A stretch of DNA of 64,000 bases from Elusimicrobiota bacterium (GTDB lineage Bacteria; Elusimicrobiota; Elusimicrobia; UBA1565; UBA9628). This document shows positions 8,632 to 16,692 of this stretch, piece by piece. The position numbers and the translations under genes are program-made. The stretch lies in NCBI GenBank assembly GCA_016182905.1, contig JACPFR010000051.1:1-64000 (forward strand), given 5' to 3'. The notes beneath the pieces are model-generated. The model was not told the DNA's origin. It did not search any database and saw only the letters and a program-made list of their open reading frames with translations. Positions within the stretch are counted from its first letter, which is position 1. Each line of letters begins with the position of its first letter.

Positions 8632-9459
8632 CTATTTCGGGCGAGCCCTGCGCACGACGCCGGCCTTCTCGACGAAGCGCAGGTAGGGCAGGCCGCCGAC
8701 GGCGGTCCCCGCGTCGATGACGAGCGTCTCGCCGGCCGCGTAGGTCGTCTGCGGCGCGCACAGGAAGAGCACGGCGTTGGCGACGTCCTCCTCGGTCCCG
8801 AACTTCCGGTTGGGGACGCCCTCGAGAAGGGCCTCGCGCATCCAGGGCTCCGGCCACAGGCGCTCGCGGGACTGCTCCGTGTCGATGAGCCCCGGGCAGA
8901 CGGCGTTGACGCGCACGCCGCGGCCGATCCACTCGACGCCGAGCGTCTTCGTCATCGCCTGCACGCCGGCCTTGGCCGCGGCCGACGGAAGGAAGCCCGG
9001 GGCGCCTGTCCACGCGTACGTCGCGAGCAGGCTCACGATCGCGCCCTCGCCGCGGGGCAGCATGCGCCGGCCGGCCTCGATCGCGCAGTTGAAGCTGCCG
9101 TGCAGGACGATGTCGACGACCTTGCGAAAGCGCACCGAGGTCAGCATCTCGCTCGGCCGCACGAAGTTGGCCGCCGCGCCGTTGACCAGTATGGAGACGG
9201 GGCCGAGCTCGGCCTCGACCCTGTCGAACAGCGCCGCGACGGCCTTGGCGTCGGACACGTCGGTCGCGACGCCGATCGCCCGGCGGCCGGTGGCCTTGCA
9301 TATCTCGGCGGCCGCCGCCTCCAGCCGCTCCCCGTCGCGCGCGGCGAGGGCCACGTCGGCGCCGTGCTCGGCGAAGGCCAGCGCGACGGCCTTGCCGATG
9401 CCCGTGCCGCCGCCCGTCACGACCGCGATCTTCCCGGCGAGCAGATTCTTCTCGTACAT
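8632..9459 (-). CDS. 2,4-dienoyl-CoA reductase-like SDR
   Basis: 275 aa short-chain dehydrogenase. The N-terminal TGGGTGIGKA is the NAD(P)-binding Gly motif and VNGAAANF replaces the usual NNAG. The active site departs from the classical YxxxK. YAWTGAPGF is followed by PSAAAKAGVQAM, putting Tyr 15 residues before Lys as in mitochondrial-type 2,4-dienoyl-CoA reductases. It probably reduces 2,4-dienoyl-CoA during beta-oxidation of unsaturated acyl chains. The start ATG 9459 overlaps the upstream enoyl-CoA hydratase stop (TGATG) and has a GGGAGG site. A longer in-frame ATG at 9975 is antisense-type read-through over the hydratase gene and is rejected. Confidence 0.85.
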   Translation of the reverse strand: MYEKNLLAGKIAVVTGGGTGIGKAVALAFAEHGADVALAARDGERLEAAAAEICKATGRRAIGVATDVSDAKAVAALFDRVEAELGPVSILVNGAAANFVRPSEMLTSVRFRKVVDIVLHGSFNCAIEAGRRMLPRGEGAIVSLLATYAWTGAPGFLPSAAAKAGVQAMTKTLGVEWIGRGVRVNAVCPGLIDTEQSRERLWPEPWMREALLEGVPNRKFGTEEDVANAVLFLCAPQTTYAAGETLVIDAGTAVGGLPYLRFVEKAGVVRRARPK

Positions 9460-10226
9460 CAGTCCTCCCAGCGGGGGCGGCGCTTGTCGCGCATCGCCGC
9501 CATGCCCTCGCGCGCCTCGGCCCCCCCGATGAGGACGCCGAACTCCGCCAGCGAGCGGCTCCACAGCGCCTCGTCGAGGAACGGAGCGTTGAGGCCCTTC
9601 TTGAGCGAGGCGAAGGCCGCGGGGGCGGACTTCGCGAGGCGCTTGGCCAGCGCGAGCGCGCGCTCCGCCACCTCGGCCTCGGGCACGACCTCGTCGACGA
9701 GGCCGGCCGCCAGCGCCTCGGCGGCGCGCAGCGTCTTGCCGCGCAGGACCATCTCCTTGACCACGCGCTGGTCGTTGGCCAGCGCGGACAGGCGCGTCGC
9801 CAGCGCGGGCGTGGGCGTCAGGCCGAGGCGGATCTCGGAGAGCGCGGCCTTCCCGGACTCCTCCGCCATCACGCGCCAGTCGCAGCCCATCGCGACGATC
9901 CAGCCGCCGAGGATGGCGGCCCCGCTCAGGGATCCGACCACCGGCTTCGGGGCGAGGAGGAGGGCGCGATAGCACCCGAGGAGGGACTCGAACGCCCGGG
10001 GCCGCTGGTCCTCGGGCAGGGCCGTGATCTCGCCCAGATCGAGGCCGCTCGAGAAGTACTTCGGCAGGCCCGACGCGAGGACGAGAGCCCGGACCTTCGG
10101 GTCGGCGGCGGCGGCCTCGATCCCGGCGCGCAGCTCCGCGAGCACGGACAGGCCGAGCGTGTTTCCGGGAGGGCGGGTCAAGGTGAGGACGCGGACGGAG
10201 CCCTCGTCGCGCACCGCGAGCGTCAC
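9459..10226 (-). CDS. enoyl-CoA hydratase/isomerase family protein
   Basis: 255 aa crotonase-fold protein from GTG 10226, which overlaps the stop of the upstream gene (GTGA). The oxyanion-hole segments FSSGLDLGE and SGAAILGGWIVAMGCDWR are clear, and SEIRLGLTP matches the region with the family's second catalytic Glu. It probably hydrates 2-enoyl-CoA or isomerises a double bond in fatty-acid breakdown. Coupling to the dienoyl-CoA-reductase-like SDR supports a beta-oxidation role. The exact substrate cannot be read from the sequence. Confidence 0.88.
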   Translation of the reverse strand: MTLAVRDEGSVRVLTLTRPPGNTLGLSVLAELRAGIEAAAADPKVRALVLASGLPKYFSSGLDLGEITALPEDQRPRAFESLLGCYRALLLAPKPVVGSLSGAAILGGWIVAMGCDWRVMAEESGKAALSEIRLGLTPTPALATRLSALANDQRVVKEMVLRGKTLRAAEALAAGLVDEVVPEAEVAERALALAKRLAKSAPAAFASLKKGLNAPFLDEALWSRSLAEFGVLIGGAEAREGMAAMRDKRRPRWED

Positions 10227-11107
10227 TTGCCGCGCCTCGTGATCTTCATCGTCTTCAGCAGGCGGTTGAACGCCCCGAGATAGAGGTCGTAGGACTCGAC
10301 CGGGGCGCTGTAGACGACGGCGTAGTAGGCGTCGGCCGGGAGGGGGATGTAGGCGGTCTTGGACTCGCCCGAGACGAAGGTGACGCGCGCCCTGACCCCG
10401 GCCACCGGCACCAGGCCGCCGTCCTTCGCGCTCGCCCACTCCTTGTCCTTGGCGGCCGCCGCCTCGATGTCGATGAAGGTCGGCTGGGAAGGCTCCACCT
10501 TCGTGATCGTGATCGTCACCGGCTTGCCCGGAGAGCCGTCGTCGAGGGTGAAGGAGAGCGTGGGCACGTCCTCCTTCCACCCGTCGCGCGGCTGGAGCAT
10601 GCGCGGGTACTCGAAGGACAGCTCCGCGGGCACGGTGTAGCGGCGGTACGCGTCCTCGCTGATCGTCTTGATGCGCGAGGATTGCGCCACGCACTGGAAG
10701 GGGTTGAGGGGGTTGCTGGTGCGGACCTTGCGCTTGCCGGGGGGGCAGCCGCGCGTCAGGGGATCCTCGTCCACCTGGCCCGCCTCGAGCGCGGGGGCCT
10801 CCTCGTCGTTCGTGATCGGCGCGAGGTCCGGGTCCGTCTCGCCGGCGAGCATGCGCACGCAGCGGTACTGCTGCAGGCCGTTGGTCGAGACCGCGGCGCG
10901 CGTGCCGCGCGGGCACTTCGGACGGACCTTGAAGCCCTTGGGGCCGGAGACCGCGTCGAAGCCCTTCTTCGCGTCCTCCTTCACGCACTCGAACGGCTGA
11001 TAGGGGTTGCTCGTCAAGGTCCGGTGCGTGCCCTTCGGGCATTCGGAGGGAGTCTCCGCGGCGCGCGCGGCGGACGAGAGGAGCAGCAGGAGCAGGAAGG
11101 CCCTCAT
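10223..11107 (-). CDS. exported protein with three CPxG...CV repeats
   Basis: 294 aa. A signal peptide (MRAFLLLLLLSSAARAAE) is followed by three repeats starting at Cys23, Cys65 and Cys121. Each reads CPxG, then about eight residues, a TSNPxxPF-like stretch and Cys-Val; the paired Cys are exactly 18 residues apart in all three (23/41, 65/83, 121/139), implying three small disulfide-closed modules. The C-terminal half (from about residue 150) is a beta-rich globular domain with ELSFEYPRMLQPRDGW, resembling small periplasmic or PsbP/DUF-type domains, not firmly assigned. Start and stop overlap neighbours by a few nt. Function unknown. Confidence 0.8.
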   Translation of the reverse strand: MRAFLLLLLLSSAARAAETPSECPKGTHRTLTSNPYQPFECVKEDAKKGFDAVSGPKGFKVRPKCPRGTRAAVSTNGLQQYRCVRMLAGETDPDLAPITNDEEAPALEAGQVDEDPLTRGCPPGKRKVRTSNPLNPFQCVAQSSRIKTISEDAYRRYTVPAELSFEYPRMLQPRDGWKEDVPTLSFTLDDGSPGKPVTITITKVEPSQPTFIDIEAAAAKDKEWASAKDGGLVPVAGVRARVTFVSGESKTAYIPLPADAYYAVVYSAPVESYDLYLGAFNRLLKTMKITRRGK

Positions 11108-11553
11108 CAGGCCCTCGCCTTGGCCAGGCCCTGAAGATGGGAGGCCAGCTCGGGGTTGTTCTGGAGGATGTAGCCCATGTCCTCGAACATCAGGCGGAAG
11201 GCCCGCGTCGGGACGATCGCCCGCGCCGACGCCGTGCGCAGGCCGTCGCGGAGCAGGGCCATCTCGCCCAGCAGCGCCTCCTCCCCGAGCGTCGCCACCT
11301 CGGCGCCCGCCGAGCCCATGCTGATCGTCACCGAGACGGACCCGGCGAGGAGGACGAACAGGTCGCGCCCGCTCTCGCCCTGCTCGATGACGAAGTCGTC
11401 CGGGGCGTAGGCGCAGACGCCGCTGCGCGGGAAGATCTTGGCGCACAGCTCGCCGTTGAACTCCGGGAAGAAGTTCTCGAGGCGCAGCACCCGCGCCACG
11501 ACCGCGGCCTCGGGATCGCTCGGGACGGCCCGGGCGGGATTGGCGGACGCCAT
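11107..11553 (-). CDS. cyclic-nucleotide-binding domain protein
   Basis: 148 aa, essentially one cNMP-binding (CAP_ED) beta-roll: DFVIEQGESGRDLFVLLAGSV, then LLGEMALLRDGLRTASARA, the phosphate-binding cassette with its conserved Gly-Glu and Arg. There is no HTH, so it is a stand-alone sensor rather than a CRP transcription factor. It lies 2 nt downstream of pilT and overlaps the next gene, so it may couple cyclic-nucleotide level to pilus retraction (inference). Confidence 0.88.
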   Translation of the reverse strand: MASANPARAVPSDPEAAVVARVLRLENFFPEFNGELCAKIFPRSGVCAYAPDDFVIEQGESGRDLFVLLAGSVSVTISMGSAGAEVATLGEEALLGEMALLRDGLRTASARAIVPTRAFRLMFEDMGYILQNNPELASHLQGLAKARA

Positions 11554-11555
11554 CC

Positions 11556-12614
11556 TCAGCGGTTGAGGAGGTCGGGGTTGCGCATGTGCTCGAGGGCGAC
11601 CTCCTTGGTGATCATCTTCTTCGAATAAAGGTTCTTGATGAACGAGTCCTTCGAGACCATGCCGACCTGGGAGCCGGCCTGGATCGCGTCGTTGATGGCC
11701 TCGAGCTTGTTCTCGCGGATGAGCTGGCGCACCGCGGAGGTCGCGATGAGGATCTCGCAGGCGAGGACCAGCCCCTTGCCGTCGGCGCGGGGGAGGAGCT
11801 CCTGGGAGATCACGGCCTCGAGCGTCATCGCCAGCTGCTCGCGCAGGCTGTCCTGGTCGGCGTTCGGGACCGCGCTCAGGATGCGCTGCGCGGTCTTCGA
11901 GGCGTCGCGCGTGTGCAGGGTGGTCACGACGAGGTGGCCCGTCTCGGCGGCGAGCAGGGCCGCGCGGATGGACTCGGCGTCGCGCATCTCGCCGACGCAG
12001 ATGATGTCGGGGTCCTGGCGCAGCGAGTCGAGGATGCCGATGTCGAAGGTCGGGGTGTCGACGCCGACCTCGCGCTGGACGAAGATCGAGCGGCAGGGCT
12101 TGAACAGGCTCTCGATCGGGTCCTCGATCGTGATGACCTTGCCGGGCTTGCCGGTCTGGTTGATCCACTCGAGCATCGCGGCCATCGTCGTGCTCTTGCC
12201 GGAGCCGGTCGAGCCGGTGACGAAGATGATGCCGGACTTCTTGTGCGCGAGGTTGCCGACGATGGGGGGCAGGCCCAGCGAGGAGAGGGGATAGGTCTTC
12301 GTCGGGATCACGCGGATCGTCGCGCCCGCCGTGCCCGTCGCCATGTACAGGTTGAAGCGGAAGCGGCCGGTCTCCGTGATCGTGTGCGAGAAGTTGACGC
12401 GCAGCTCGCGCTTGAAGGTGTCGCGGTGGAAGTCCTGCAGGTAGGGATCGAGGATCTTCAGGATCGACTCGGAGCTCATCGCCGGATACGGAAGGGCGCC
12501 GATCTCCCCGGCGATGCGCGCGATCGGGGGGATGCCGTGGATCAGGTGGAGGTCGGAGCCTCCGCGAGAGACCACGTCCGCGAGCAAGGTCGGGAGGTCG
12601 ATCGTATCTGCCAT
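11556..12614 (-). CDS. pilT: twitching motility ATPase PilT
   Basis: 352 aa, normal length for PilT. It has an N-terminal PAS-like domain (SRGGSDLHLIHGIPP), Walker A GSTGSGKST, an Asp box (TIEDPIE), Walker B ICVGEMRD and a His box (GHLVVTTLHT). It is the cytoplasmic hexameric ATPase that powers type IV pilus retraction. A promoter sits so close that the transcript should begin within a few nt of the ATG, and there is no Shine-Dalgarno sequence. It heads the minus-strand run with the cNMP-binding protein. No other pilus gene is in the window. Confidence 0.95.
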   Translation of the reverse strand: MADTIDLPTLLADVVSRGGSDLHLIHGIPPIARIAGEIGALPYPAMSSESILKILDPYLQDFHRDTFKRELRVNFSHTITETGRFRFNLYMATGTAGATIRVIPTKTYPLSSLGLPPIVGNLAHKKSGIIFVTGSTGSGKSTTMAAMLEWINQTGKPGKVITIEDPIESLFKPCRSIFVQREVGVDTPTFDIGILDSLRQDPDIICVGEMRDAESIRAALLAAETGHLVVTTLHTRDASKTAQRILSAVPNADQDSLREQLAMTLEAVISQELLPRADGKGLVLACEILIATSAVRQLIRENKLEAINDAIQAGSQVGMVSKDSFIKNLYSKKMITKEVALEHMRNPDLLNR

Positions 12615-12622
12615 ACGGGGGG

Positions 12623-12651
12623 AGGATATAAGGATAGCGGCTCCGCGTCAA
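12623..12651 (-). promoter_or_regulatory. pilT promoter (near-leaderless)
   Basis: Minus strand TTGACG (12651-12646), 17-bp spacer, TATCCT (12628-12623); the start codon follows 8 nt later. Confidence 0.65.
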
Positions 12652-12683
12652 GCCCATGACGGTTAATTGACGGTAAAGCCGAA

Positions 12684-12712
12684 TGCAAACGCGCGGAGAG
12701 CTTTGCTATACT
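12684..12712 (+). promoter_or_regulatory. promoter of tRNA-Asn
   Basis: TATACT at 12707-12712 with a poor TGCAAA -35 at 17-bp spacing; the tRNA starts 9 nt further on. Confidence 0.5.
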
Positions 12713-12721
12713 GTCCCTCGA

Positions 12722-12793
12722 TCCGGGTTAGCTCAATGGTGGAGCAGGCCGCTGTTAACGGCAAGGTTCTAGGTTCGAGTCCTAGACCCGGAG
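12722..12793 (+). tRNA. tRNA-Asn (anticodon GTT)
   Basis: Cloverleaf of 72 nt. Acceptor TCCGGGT pairs with ACCCGGA, discriminator G. The anticodon loop CTGTTAA carries GTT, and the T arm contains GGTTCGAGTCC. CCA is not encoded. It borders the accessory island that follows, a common integration site, but no duplicated tRNA 3' end was found. Confidence 0.95.
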
Positions 12794-12815
12794 CAGATTT
12801 CAGACGCTCGTCAAA

Positions 12816-12850
12816 ATGAGGCCCTTTCGCGGAAGGGCCTCATCTTTTTT
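12816..12850 (+). terminator. Rho-independent terminator of tRNA-Asn
   Basis: ATGAGGCCCTTTC pairs with GAAGGGCCTCAT, followed by CTTTTTT. Confidence 0.9.
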
Positions 12851-12866
12851 GTCCCGACCCGCCCTC

Positions 12867-12905
12867 TTGACATATACTACTAAGTCGCATATACTACCGA
12901 GTAGC
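12867..12905 (+). promoter_or_regulatory. toxin-antitoxin promoter with tandem operator repeats
   Basis: TTGACA (12867-12872), 17-bp spacer, TATACT (12890-12895): a full consensus promoter. Two adjacent 17-bp direct repeats fill it, 12872-12888 and 12889-12905, identical at 14 of 17 positions. The second contains the inverted repeat CTAC-CGA-GTAG. This is the expected autorepressor site for the antitoxin, and the start codon follows directly. Confidence 0.75.
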
Positions 12906-13241
12906 ATGAGACGCCTCTTTGTCGAAGCCCCGCCGTTCAGCAAACGCGTCGACAAAGAAGGACCCGAGGCGCTTCGCAGGATCCAAGACGAACTTCTTGA
13001 AAGGCTTGAGTCCGGGGAGTTCATCCAGGGGACCGGAGGGCTCCAGAAGATTCGCGTAGGCGATGCGGGCCGAGGAAAGGGAAAGCGGGGAGGATTCCGC
13101 GTCATCTATCTGGATTTGCCGGCGCATGAGACGACGTATTTGCTGTATCTGTACGATAAAGGCGAACGGACCGACATCTCTGCCGATGAGAAGGCGATCC
13201 TGAGGGGACTCGCCGCACGGTTGAAAGGAGGAGCAAGATGA
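12906..13241 (+). CDS. RelE/HigB-family toxin
   Basis: 111 aa. FRVIYLDLPAHETTYLLYLYDKGE followed by DISADEKAILRGL is the RelE/HigB core (central beta strands, then a helix with an acidic-Ser motif). It is probably a ribosome-dependent mRNA interferase. The start ATG 12906 is chosen because the promoter places transcription onset within a few nt of it; the longer in-frame ATG at 12816 lies in the tRNA terminator. Toxin first and antitoxin second is the HigBA order. The stop overlaps the antitoxin start (ATGA). Confidence 0.82.
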   Translation: MRRLFVEAPPFSKRVDKEGPEALRRIQDELLERLESGEFIQGTGGLQKIRVGDAGRGKGKRGGFRVIYLDLPAHETTYLLYLYDKGERTDISADEKAILRGLAARLKGGAR

Positions 13242-13558
13242 AGAAGACCAAGATGGGCCAGGAGCTGATCGCGGGTCTTCAGGACGCCGTTGAGCACGCG
13301 CGCGGCGCGAAGAAGCTTCGCGCGACCGCTCTCGAGCTCCCGAAAGCGGCTCCCCATTGGGGCAAGACCAAGATCGCGACCCTGCGCAAGGATCGCTTCC
13401 ACATGAGCCAGCCTGCCTTCGCCGCCGTCCTCAACGTCACGGCCTCCACCATCCGCGCCTGGGAACAAGGGCGCAAAGAGCCTTCCGGCGCGGCGGAACG
13501 CCTGCTCCAGGTCGCGGACAGCGATCCGAGCGTTTTCCAGCGTCTGCCGACGCGGTAG
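13238..13558 (+). CDS. HigA/NadS-type HTH antitoxin
   Basis: 106 aa. The C-terminal half is an XRE-type helix-turn-helix: MSQPAFAAVLNVTASTIRAW then EQGRKEPSGAAERLL. The N-terminal half (GLQDAVEHARGAKKLRAT) is the toxin-binding region typical of NadS/HigA-like antitoxins. It starts within the toxin stop (ATGA), so the two are translationally coupled. It probably binds the tandem repeats in the promoter. A terminator at 13695 closes the unit. Confidence 0.85.
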   Translation: MKKTKMGQELIAGLQDAVEHARGAKKLRATALELPKAAPHWGKTKIATLRKDRFHMSQPAFAAVLNVTASTIRAWEQGRKEPSGAAERLLQVADSDPSVFQRLPTR

Positions 13559-13694
13559 CGCTGTCACGCTAGGATTCGCATCCGCTTAGCGCCTCTTGGC
13601 CCGTTGTGTCGCCTGAAGAAGAACTCATCAAATAAGCCGTCGTCGTTTTGAGGAGCGTCCGACTCGCGGAGAATTTTTCGACGGCGTTGAAAGG
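13559..13694. other. intergenic stretch without recognised gene
   Basis: Between the antitoxin and its terminator. Short open frames on either strand have no recognisable protein features. Confidence 0.6.
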
Positions 13695-13745
13695 GGCCCC
13701 CGCAGGTTGACGAACCGTTAACCCCCGGGGGCCTCTCCTTTTTTT
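13695..13745 (+). terminator. Rho-independent terminator of the toxin-antitoxin operon
   Basis: GGCCCCCG pairs with CGGGGGCC around a loop with an inner GGTT/AACC stem, then CTCTCC and a T run to 13745. Confidence 0.8.
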
Positions 13746-13817
13746 GAGCCTGCAAAACGCCCTCGCGATCGACCCGCATGAGAAAGTTATAATCCCATCG
13801 ACGCCAGGGAGGACGAG

Positions 13818-14441
13818 ATGGTGCAAACCGGGAGGCTCATGAACAGCGGGAGGGTGCCCGACGTCAAGAAGGAGTTGGACAGGGCAAAGACGACAACGTA
13901 TCAGCTCAGGGTGACGCTCCTGGGAACGAATCCACCCATTTGGCGAAGAATCGCGGTCTCAGGGGGGATCAGCCTGGGGCATCTGCATGGCGTCCTTTTG
14001 CAAGCGATGGGTTGGGACGGCGGACACATGCACCTGTTCCATCTCGGCAAGACGGACTACGGCGAGACCCATCCGGAGCTGGAACACGTCGAGGATCAGT
14101 GGGAAGTTCGTCTCTGCGATGTCGCACCCAAGGCGAAGAAGCGTTTCGTCTGGGAGTACGACATGGGCGACACCTGGCTGCATGAGATTTTCGTCGAGAA
14201 GATCGACCCGGCAGCCCCGCCGCTCAAGGGCGCGGCCATCTGTTTGGCCGGAGCCTGGGCCTGTCCGCCCGAGGACTGCGGCGGCGTCTACGGCTACGAG
14301 GACTTTCTGAAGGCCATCCGCGATCCGAAGCATGAGAGTCATGAGGAAATGCTCGAATGGATCGGCGGGGAGTTCGACCCCGAGGCTTTTGATTTAAAGG
14401 AGACGAACAAGGCTCTGAGCAGGCTCAAAGGACCGCGATGA
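13818..14441 (+). CDS. plasmid pRiA4b ORF-3 family protein
   Basis: 207 aa. It contains YQLRVTLLGTNPPIWRRIAV, HMHLFHLGKTDYG, FVWEYDMGDTWLHEI and the C-terminal GGVYGYEDFLKAI, the signature blocks of the pRiA4b ORF-3 family. These proteins are common passengers of plasmids and insertion elements; biochemical role unknown. ATG 13818 has GGGAGG 5 nt upstream and a TATAAT hexamer at 13788-13793. The stop overlaps the next gene (ATGA). Its codon use looks less GC-biased than the core genes nearby, consistent with acquisition (inference). Confidence 0.88.
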   Translation: MVQTGRLMNSGRVPDVKKELDRAKTTTYQLRVTLLGTNPPIWRRIAVSGGISLGHLHGVLLQAMGWDGGHMHLFHLGKTDYGETHPELEHVEDQWEVRLCDVAPKAKKRFVWEYDMGDTWLHEIFVEKIDPAAPPLKGAAICLAGAWACPPEDCGGVYGYEDFLKAIRDPKHESHEEMLEWIGGEFDPEAFDLKETNKALSRLKGPR

Positions 14442-15825
14442 CCCTCGACCAACTTTCCGCCTGGGCCGCCAAGGGCGAATCCGAGACCCAGGAGTTCAAG
14501 CTGACCACCGGCCAGCGCAGCGAGGCCGCGAAGACGGTCTGCGCCATGCTCAATCACAAGGGCGGACGCGTGATCTTCGGCGTCGATCCGAAAGGCCGCG
14601 TCGTCGGCCAAAACGTCACGGACAAGACGGTCGAGGATGTCAGCCAGGAACTTCGACAGATCGATCCCCGGCGCTCCCGTCCATCGAGAGGATTCCGGCG
14701 GGCAACGGCAACGAGGCCATCGTCGTGGCCGCCGAGAAGGGCGCGCGCCGCCCTTACACCTACCGCGGCAAGGCCTATCGCCGAGTCGGCGCCTCGAATC
14801 AGGAACTGGATAGAGACGAGTACAACCGTCTGCTCCTGGAACAGCTTCACGGCGTCTCTCGCTGGGAGAACCAGGCGGCCGAAGGCTGGACGGTCAAGGA
14901 TCTCGATGAGACCGAGATCGTCCGCACTTTGGAAGAGGCCATCCGCCGCGGCCGCGCGGAGGACCCGGGTACGCGCGATCCGCAGCATATCCTGCGCGGT
15001 CTGAAGCTGGCCAAGGACGGGGCTCTCTTTCGCGCCGCCGTCATGCTCTTCGGACGCGAGCAGCGCCTGGCATTGGACTATCCGCAATGCCAACTGCGGC
15101 TGGCGCGCTTCCGCGGCACGGACAAGACCGAGTTCCTGGACAACCGGAAGTTCAACGGCAACGTCTTTGAGCTATTACTGCGAGCAGAACGCTTCATCCG
15201 CGACCATATTCCCGTGGCCGGACGCGTCGTTCCGAATCTATTTGAAAGAGAAGACGATCCGCTTTATCCGCCGCTGGCCTTGCGCGAGGCCCTGGCCAAC
15301 GCCTTCTGCCACCGCGACTACTCGATCGGCGGCGGCTCGGTGGGAGTGGCGATCTTCGATGATCGCCTGGAGATCAGTTCTTCCGGCGAACTGCATTTCG
15401 GCCTGAAGGCCGCGGACCTCTACCAACCGCACGAGTCGTTGCCGTGGAACCCGCTCATCGCCGACGTTCTCTTCCGGCGCGGCATCATCGAGACTTGGGG
15501 CCGCGGCACGCTGAAGATGGCAGAACTGGCCGAGCGCGCCGGACTGCCCCGCCCGGAGATCGAGACGATCCCGGGAGCCGTCGTCGTCCGTTTCCGGCCG
15601 AGCCGCTATCTGCCGCCCCAAAAGGTCGGCCATGATTTGACCGCCCGGCAGAGAATGGTTCTCTCATTGCTGGCGGAGGAATCCATGCGATTGTCGGCCA
15701 TTTATTCCCGCATGAGTGATGGGGTTTCCCTTCGAAATCTTCGGGTCGATTTGGATTTGCTCAGGAAACTCGGTTTAGTCGATTCCCGGGGCCACGGCCA
15801 GGGGGCGCGATGGCATTTGAAATGA
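14438..15825 (+). pseudogene. AlbA_2/Schlafen-type ATP-binding regulator, frameshifted
   Basis: The N-terminal part in one frame (from ATG 14438) has the AlbA_2/Schlafen signature: ESETQEFKLTTGQ, CAMLNHKGGRVIFGVDPKG. The rest continues in another frame: an RGKAYRRVGASNQ strand, ALREALANAFCHRDYSIGG (GHKL-like segment), and a winged-helix end. Homology resumes after the CCCC run at 14666-14669; restoring one C there gives a continuous protein of about 460 residues. Such proteins are often called RecG-like or divergent AAA_4 regulators. The lost base may be a real mutation or a sequencing error. The second half could still be translated from ATG 14725. It starts in the stop of the preceding gene (ATGA). 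Confidence 0.8.
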
Positions 15826-15850
15826 CGATTCCGCCCGATTCTGGCTATTC

Positions 15851-15900
15851 ATGTCCAATTCTGTCCAATCATGTCTAATCCCGTCCCATTCCGTCTCATT
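15851..15900 (+). repeat. five tandem 10-bp repeats
   Basis: Five perfectly phased 10-mers: ATGTCCAATT, CTGTCCAATC, ATGTCTAATC, CCGTCCCATT, CCGTCTCATT, with core GTCYMAT. One repeat per helical turn places every copy on the same DNA face, as in an operator array. TTGACA follows at 15899-15904. The rest of the 15826-16050 gap is AT-rich with no gene seen. Confidence 0.7.
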
Positions 15901-16050
15901 GACAAAAAAGAAATGCATTTTAAAGACTTATACGCTAGAGCTCGCCCGGGCTACAACTGTTAGGAAATTCCGCATAGTTCAAAAAGAGGGCTCCCGAAAC
16001 GCTCAGAGGGAACGGTTGAAGCGCGTGACCCGTAAGAGAGACACAAGATC

Positions 16051-16692
16051 ATGGCTAAAATTCCCGCCGTATCATTGGATGTTTGGAAGGACCTGTATGC
16101 GGAAGCCATGCGCTACGAGTCCATAAAGCCCTGGAACATCCTCTGTGAAGAATCGTTTTTCGGCGTCCAGGACCCGGCTTCCGGGCAACTGGGGTACGGC
16201 TGCGTGTTGGGCGAGATGGGGACTTTCCTGGCGCTCGCGGTCTACCGGGGAGCCGAAGGCTTCAACATCTATCAACGCCTGAAGAACGACGAAATCCCGG
16301 AAGACGAGTCCTTCGCGGCGCAGAACTGCCTGATGGCCCAGTTCGCGGACCGCGAGGAGCTGGAGAAAGCCGACCGGGACAACATCAAGAAGCTGGGATT
16401 GCGCTTTCGCGGCGTCCAAGCGTGGCCGTTGTTTCGCAGCCAACTCCCGAGCAACTCTGAGATGCAGCGCAGCCGCGGCGGGTCCGTTCGACCGCCGCGG
16501 CTCTTTTTCCCGTCGAGGATTCGCCCGCGCGCGGTTAGAACAGCTTTTCGAATTCCGGCGCCAGCTTATACTTGCGGGCCTTCTTGGACGGATCGGCTAT
16601 CGCGAGGAATCCCTGCTCGGTCCATTTTTGGAGAAGCAGGCGCGCGGTCCGGGGTGCGAACGAGAAGAGCATCGATATGTCGCGGCTTGTAA
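16051..16692 (+). pseudogene. DUF7309-like protein, truncated
   Basis: Residues 1-130 resemble the N-terminal part of the DUF7309 family: SIKPWNILCEESFFGVQDP, LGYGCVLGEMGTFLALAVY, CLMAQFADREELEKAD and LGLRFRGVQAWPLFRS. The family then normally continues with a PGY-type segment and another domain. Here the sequence turns abruptly into Arg/Pro-rich read-through that crosses a Rho-independent terminator at 16471 before the stop at 16692, so the natural 3' part was lost. A +2 frame would stop at about 16460, just after the break. A GAGAG site lies 10 nt before ATG 16051. Function unknown. Confidence 0.65.
16471..16508 (+). terminator. Rho-independent terminator
   Basis: AGCCGCGGCGG pairs with CCGCCGCGGCT, followed by CTTTTT. 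It lies inside the open frame of the truncated DUF7309-like gene. Confidence 0.85.

Noticed and set aside
12816-12905. Longer N-terminus for the RelE-type toxin
   Set aside because: It would begin in the tRNA-Asn terminator and cross the promoter; homology begins at 12906.
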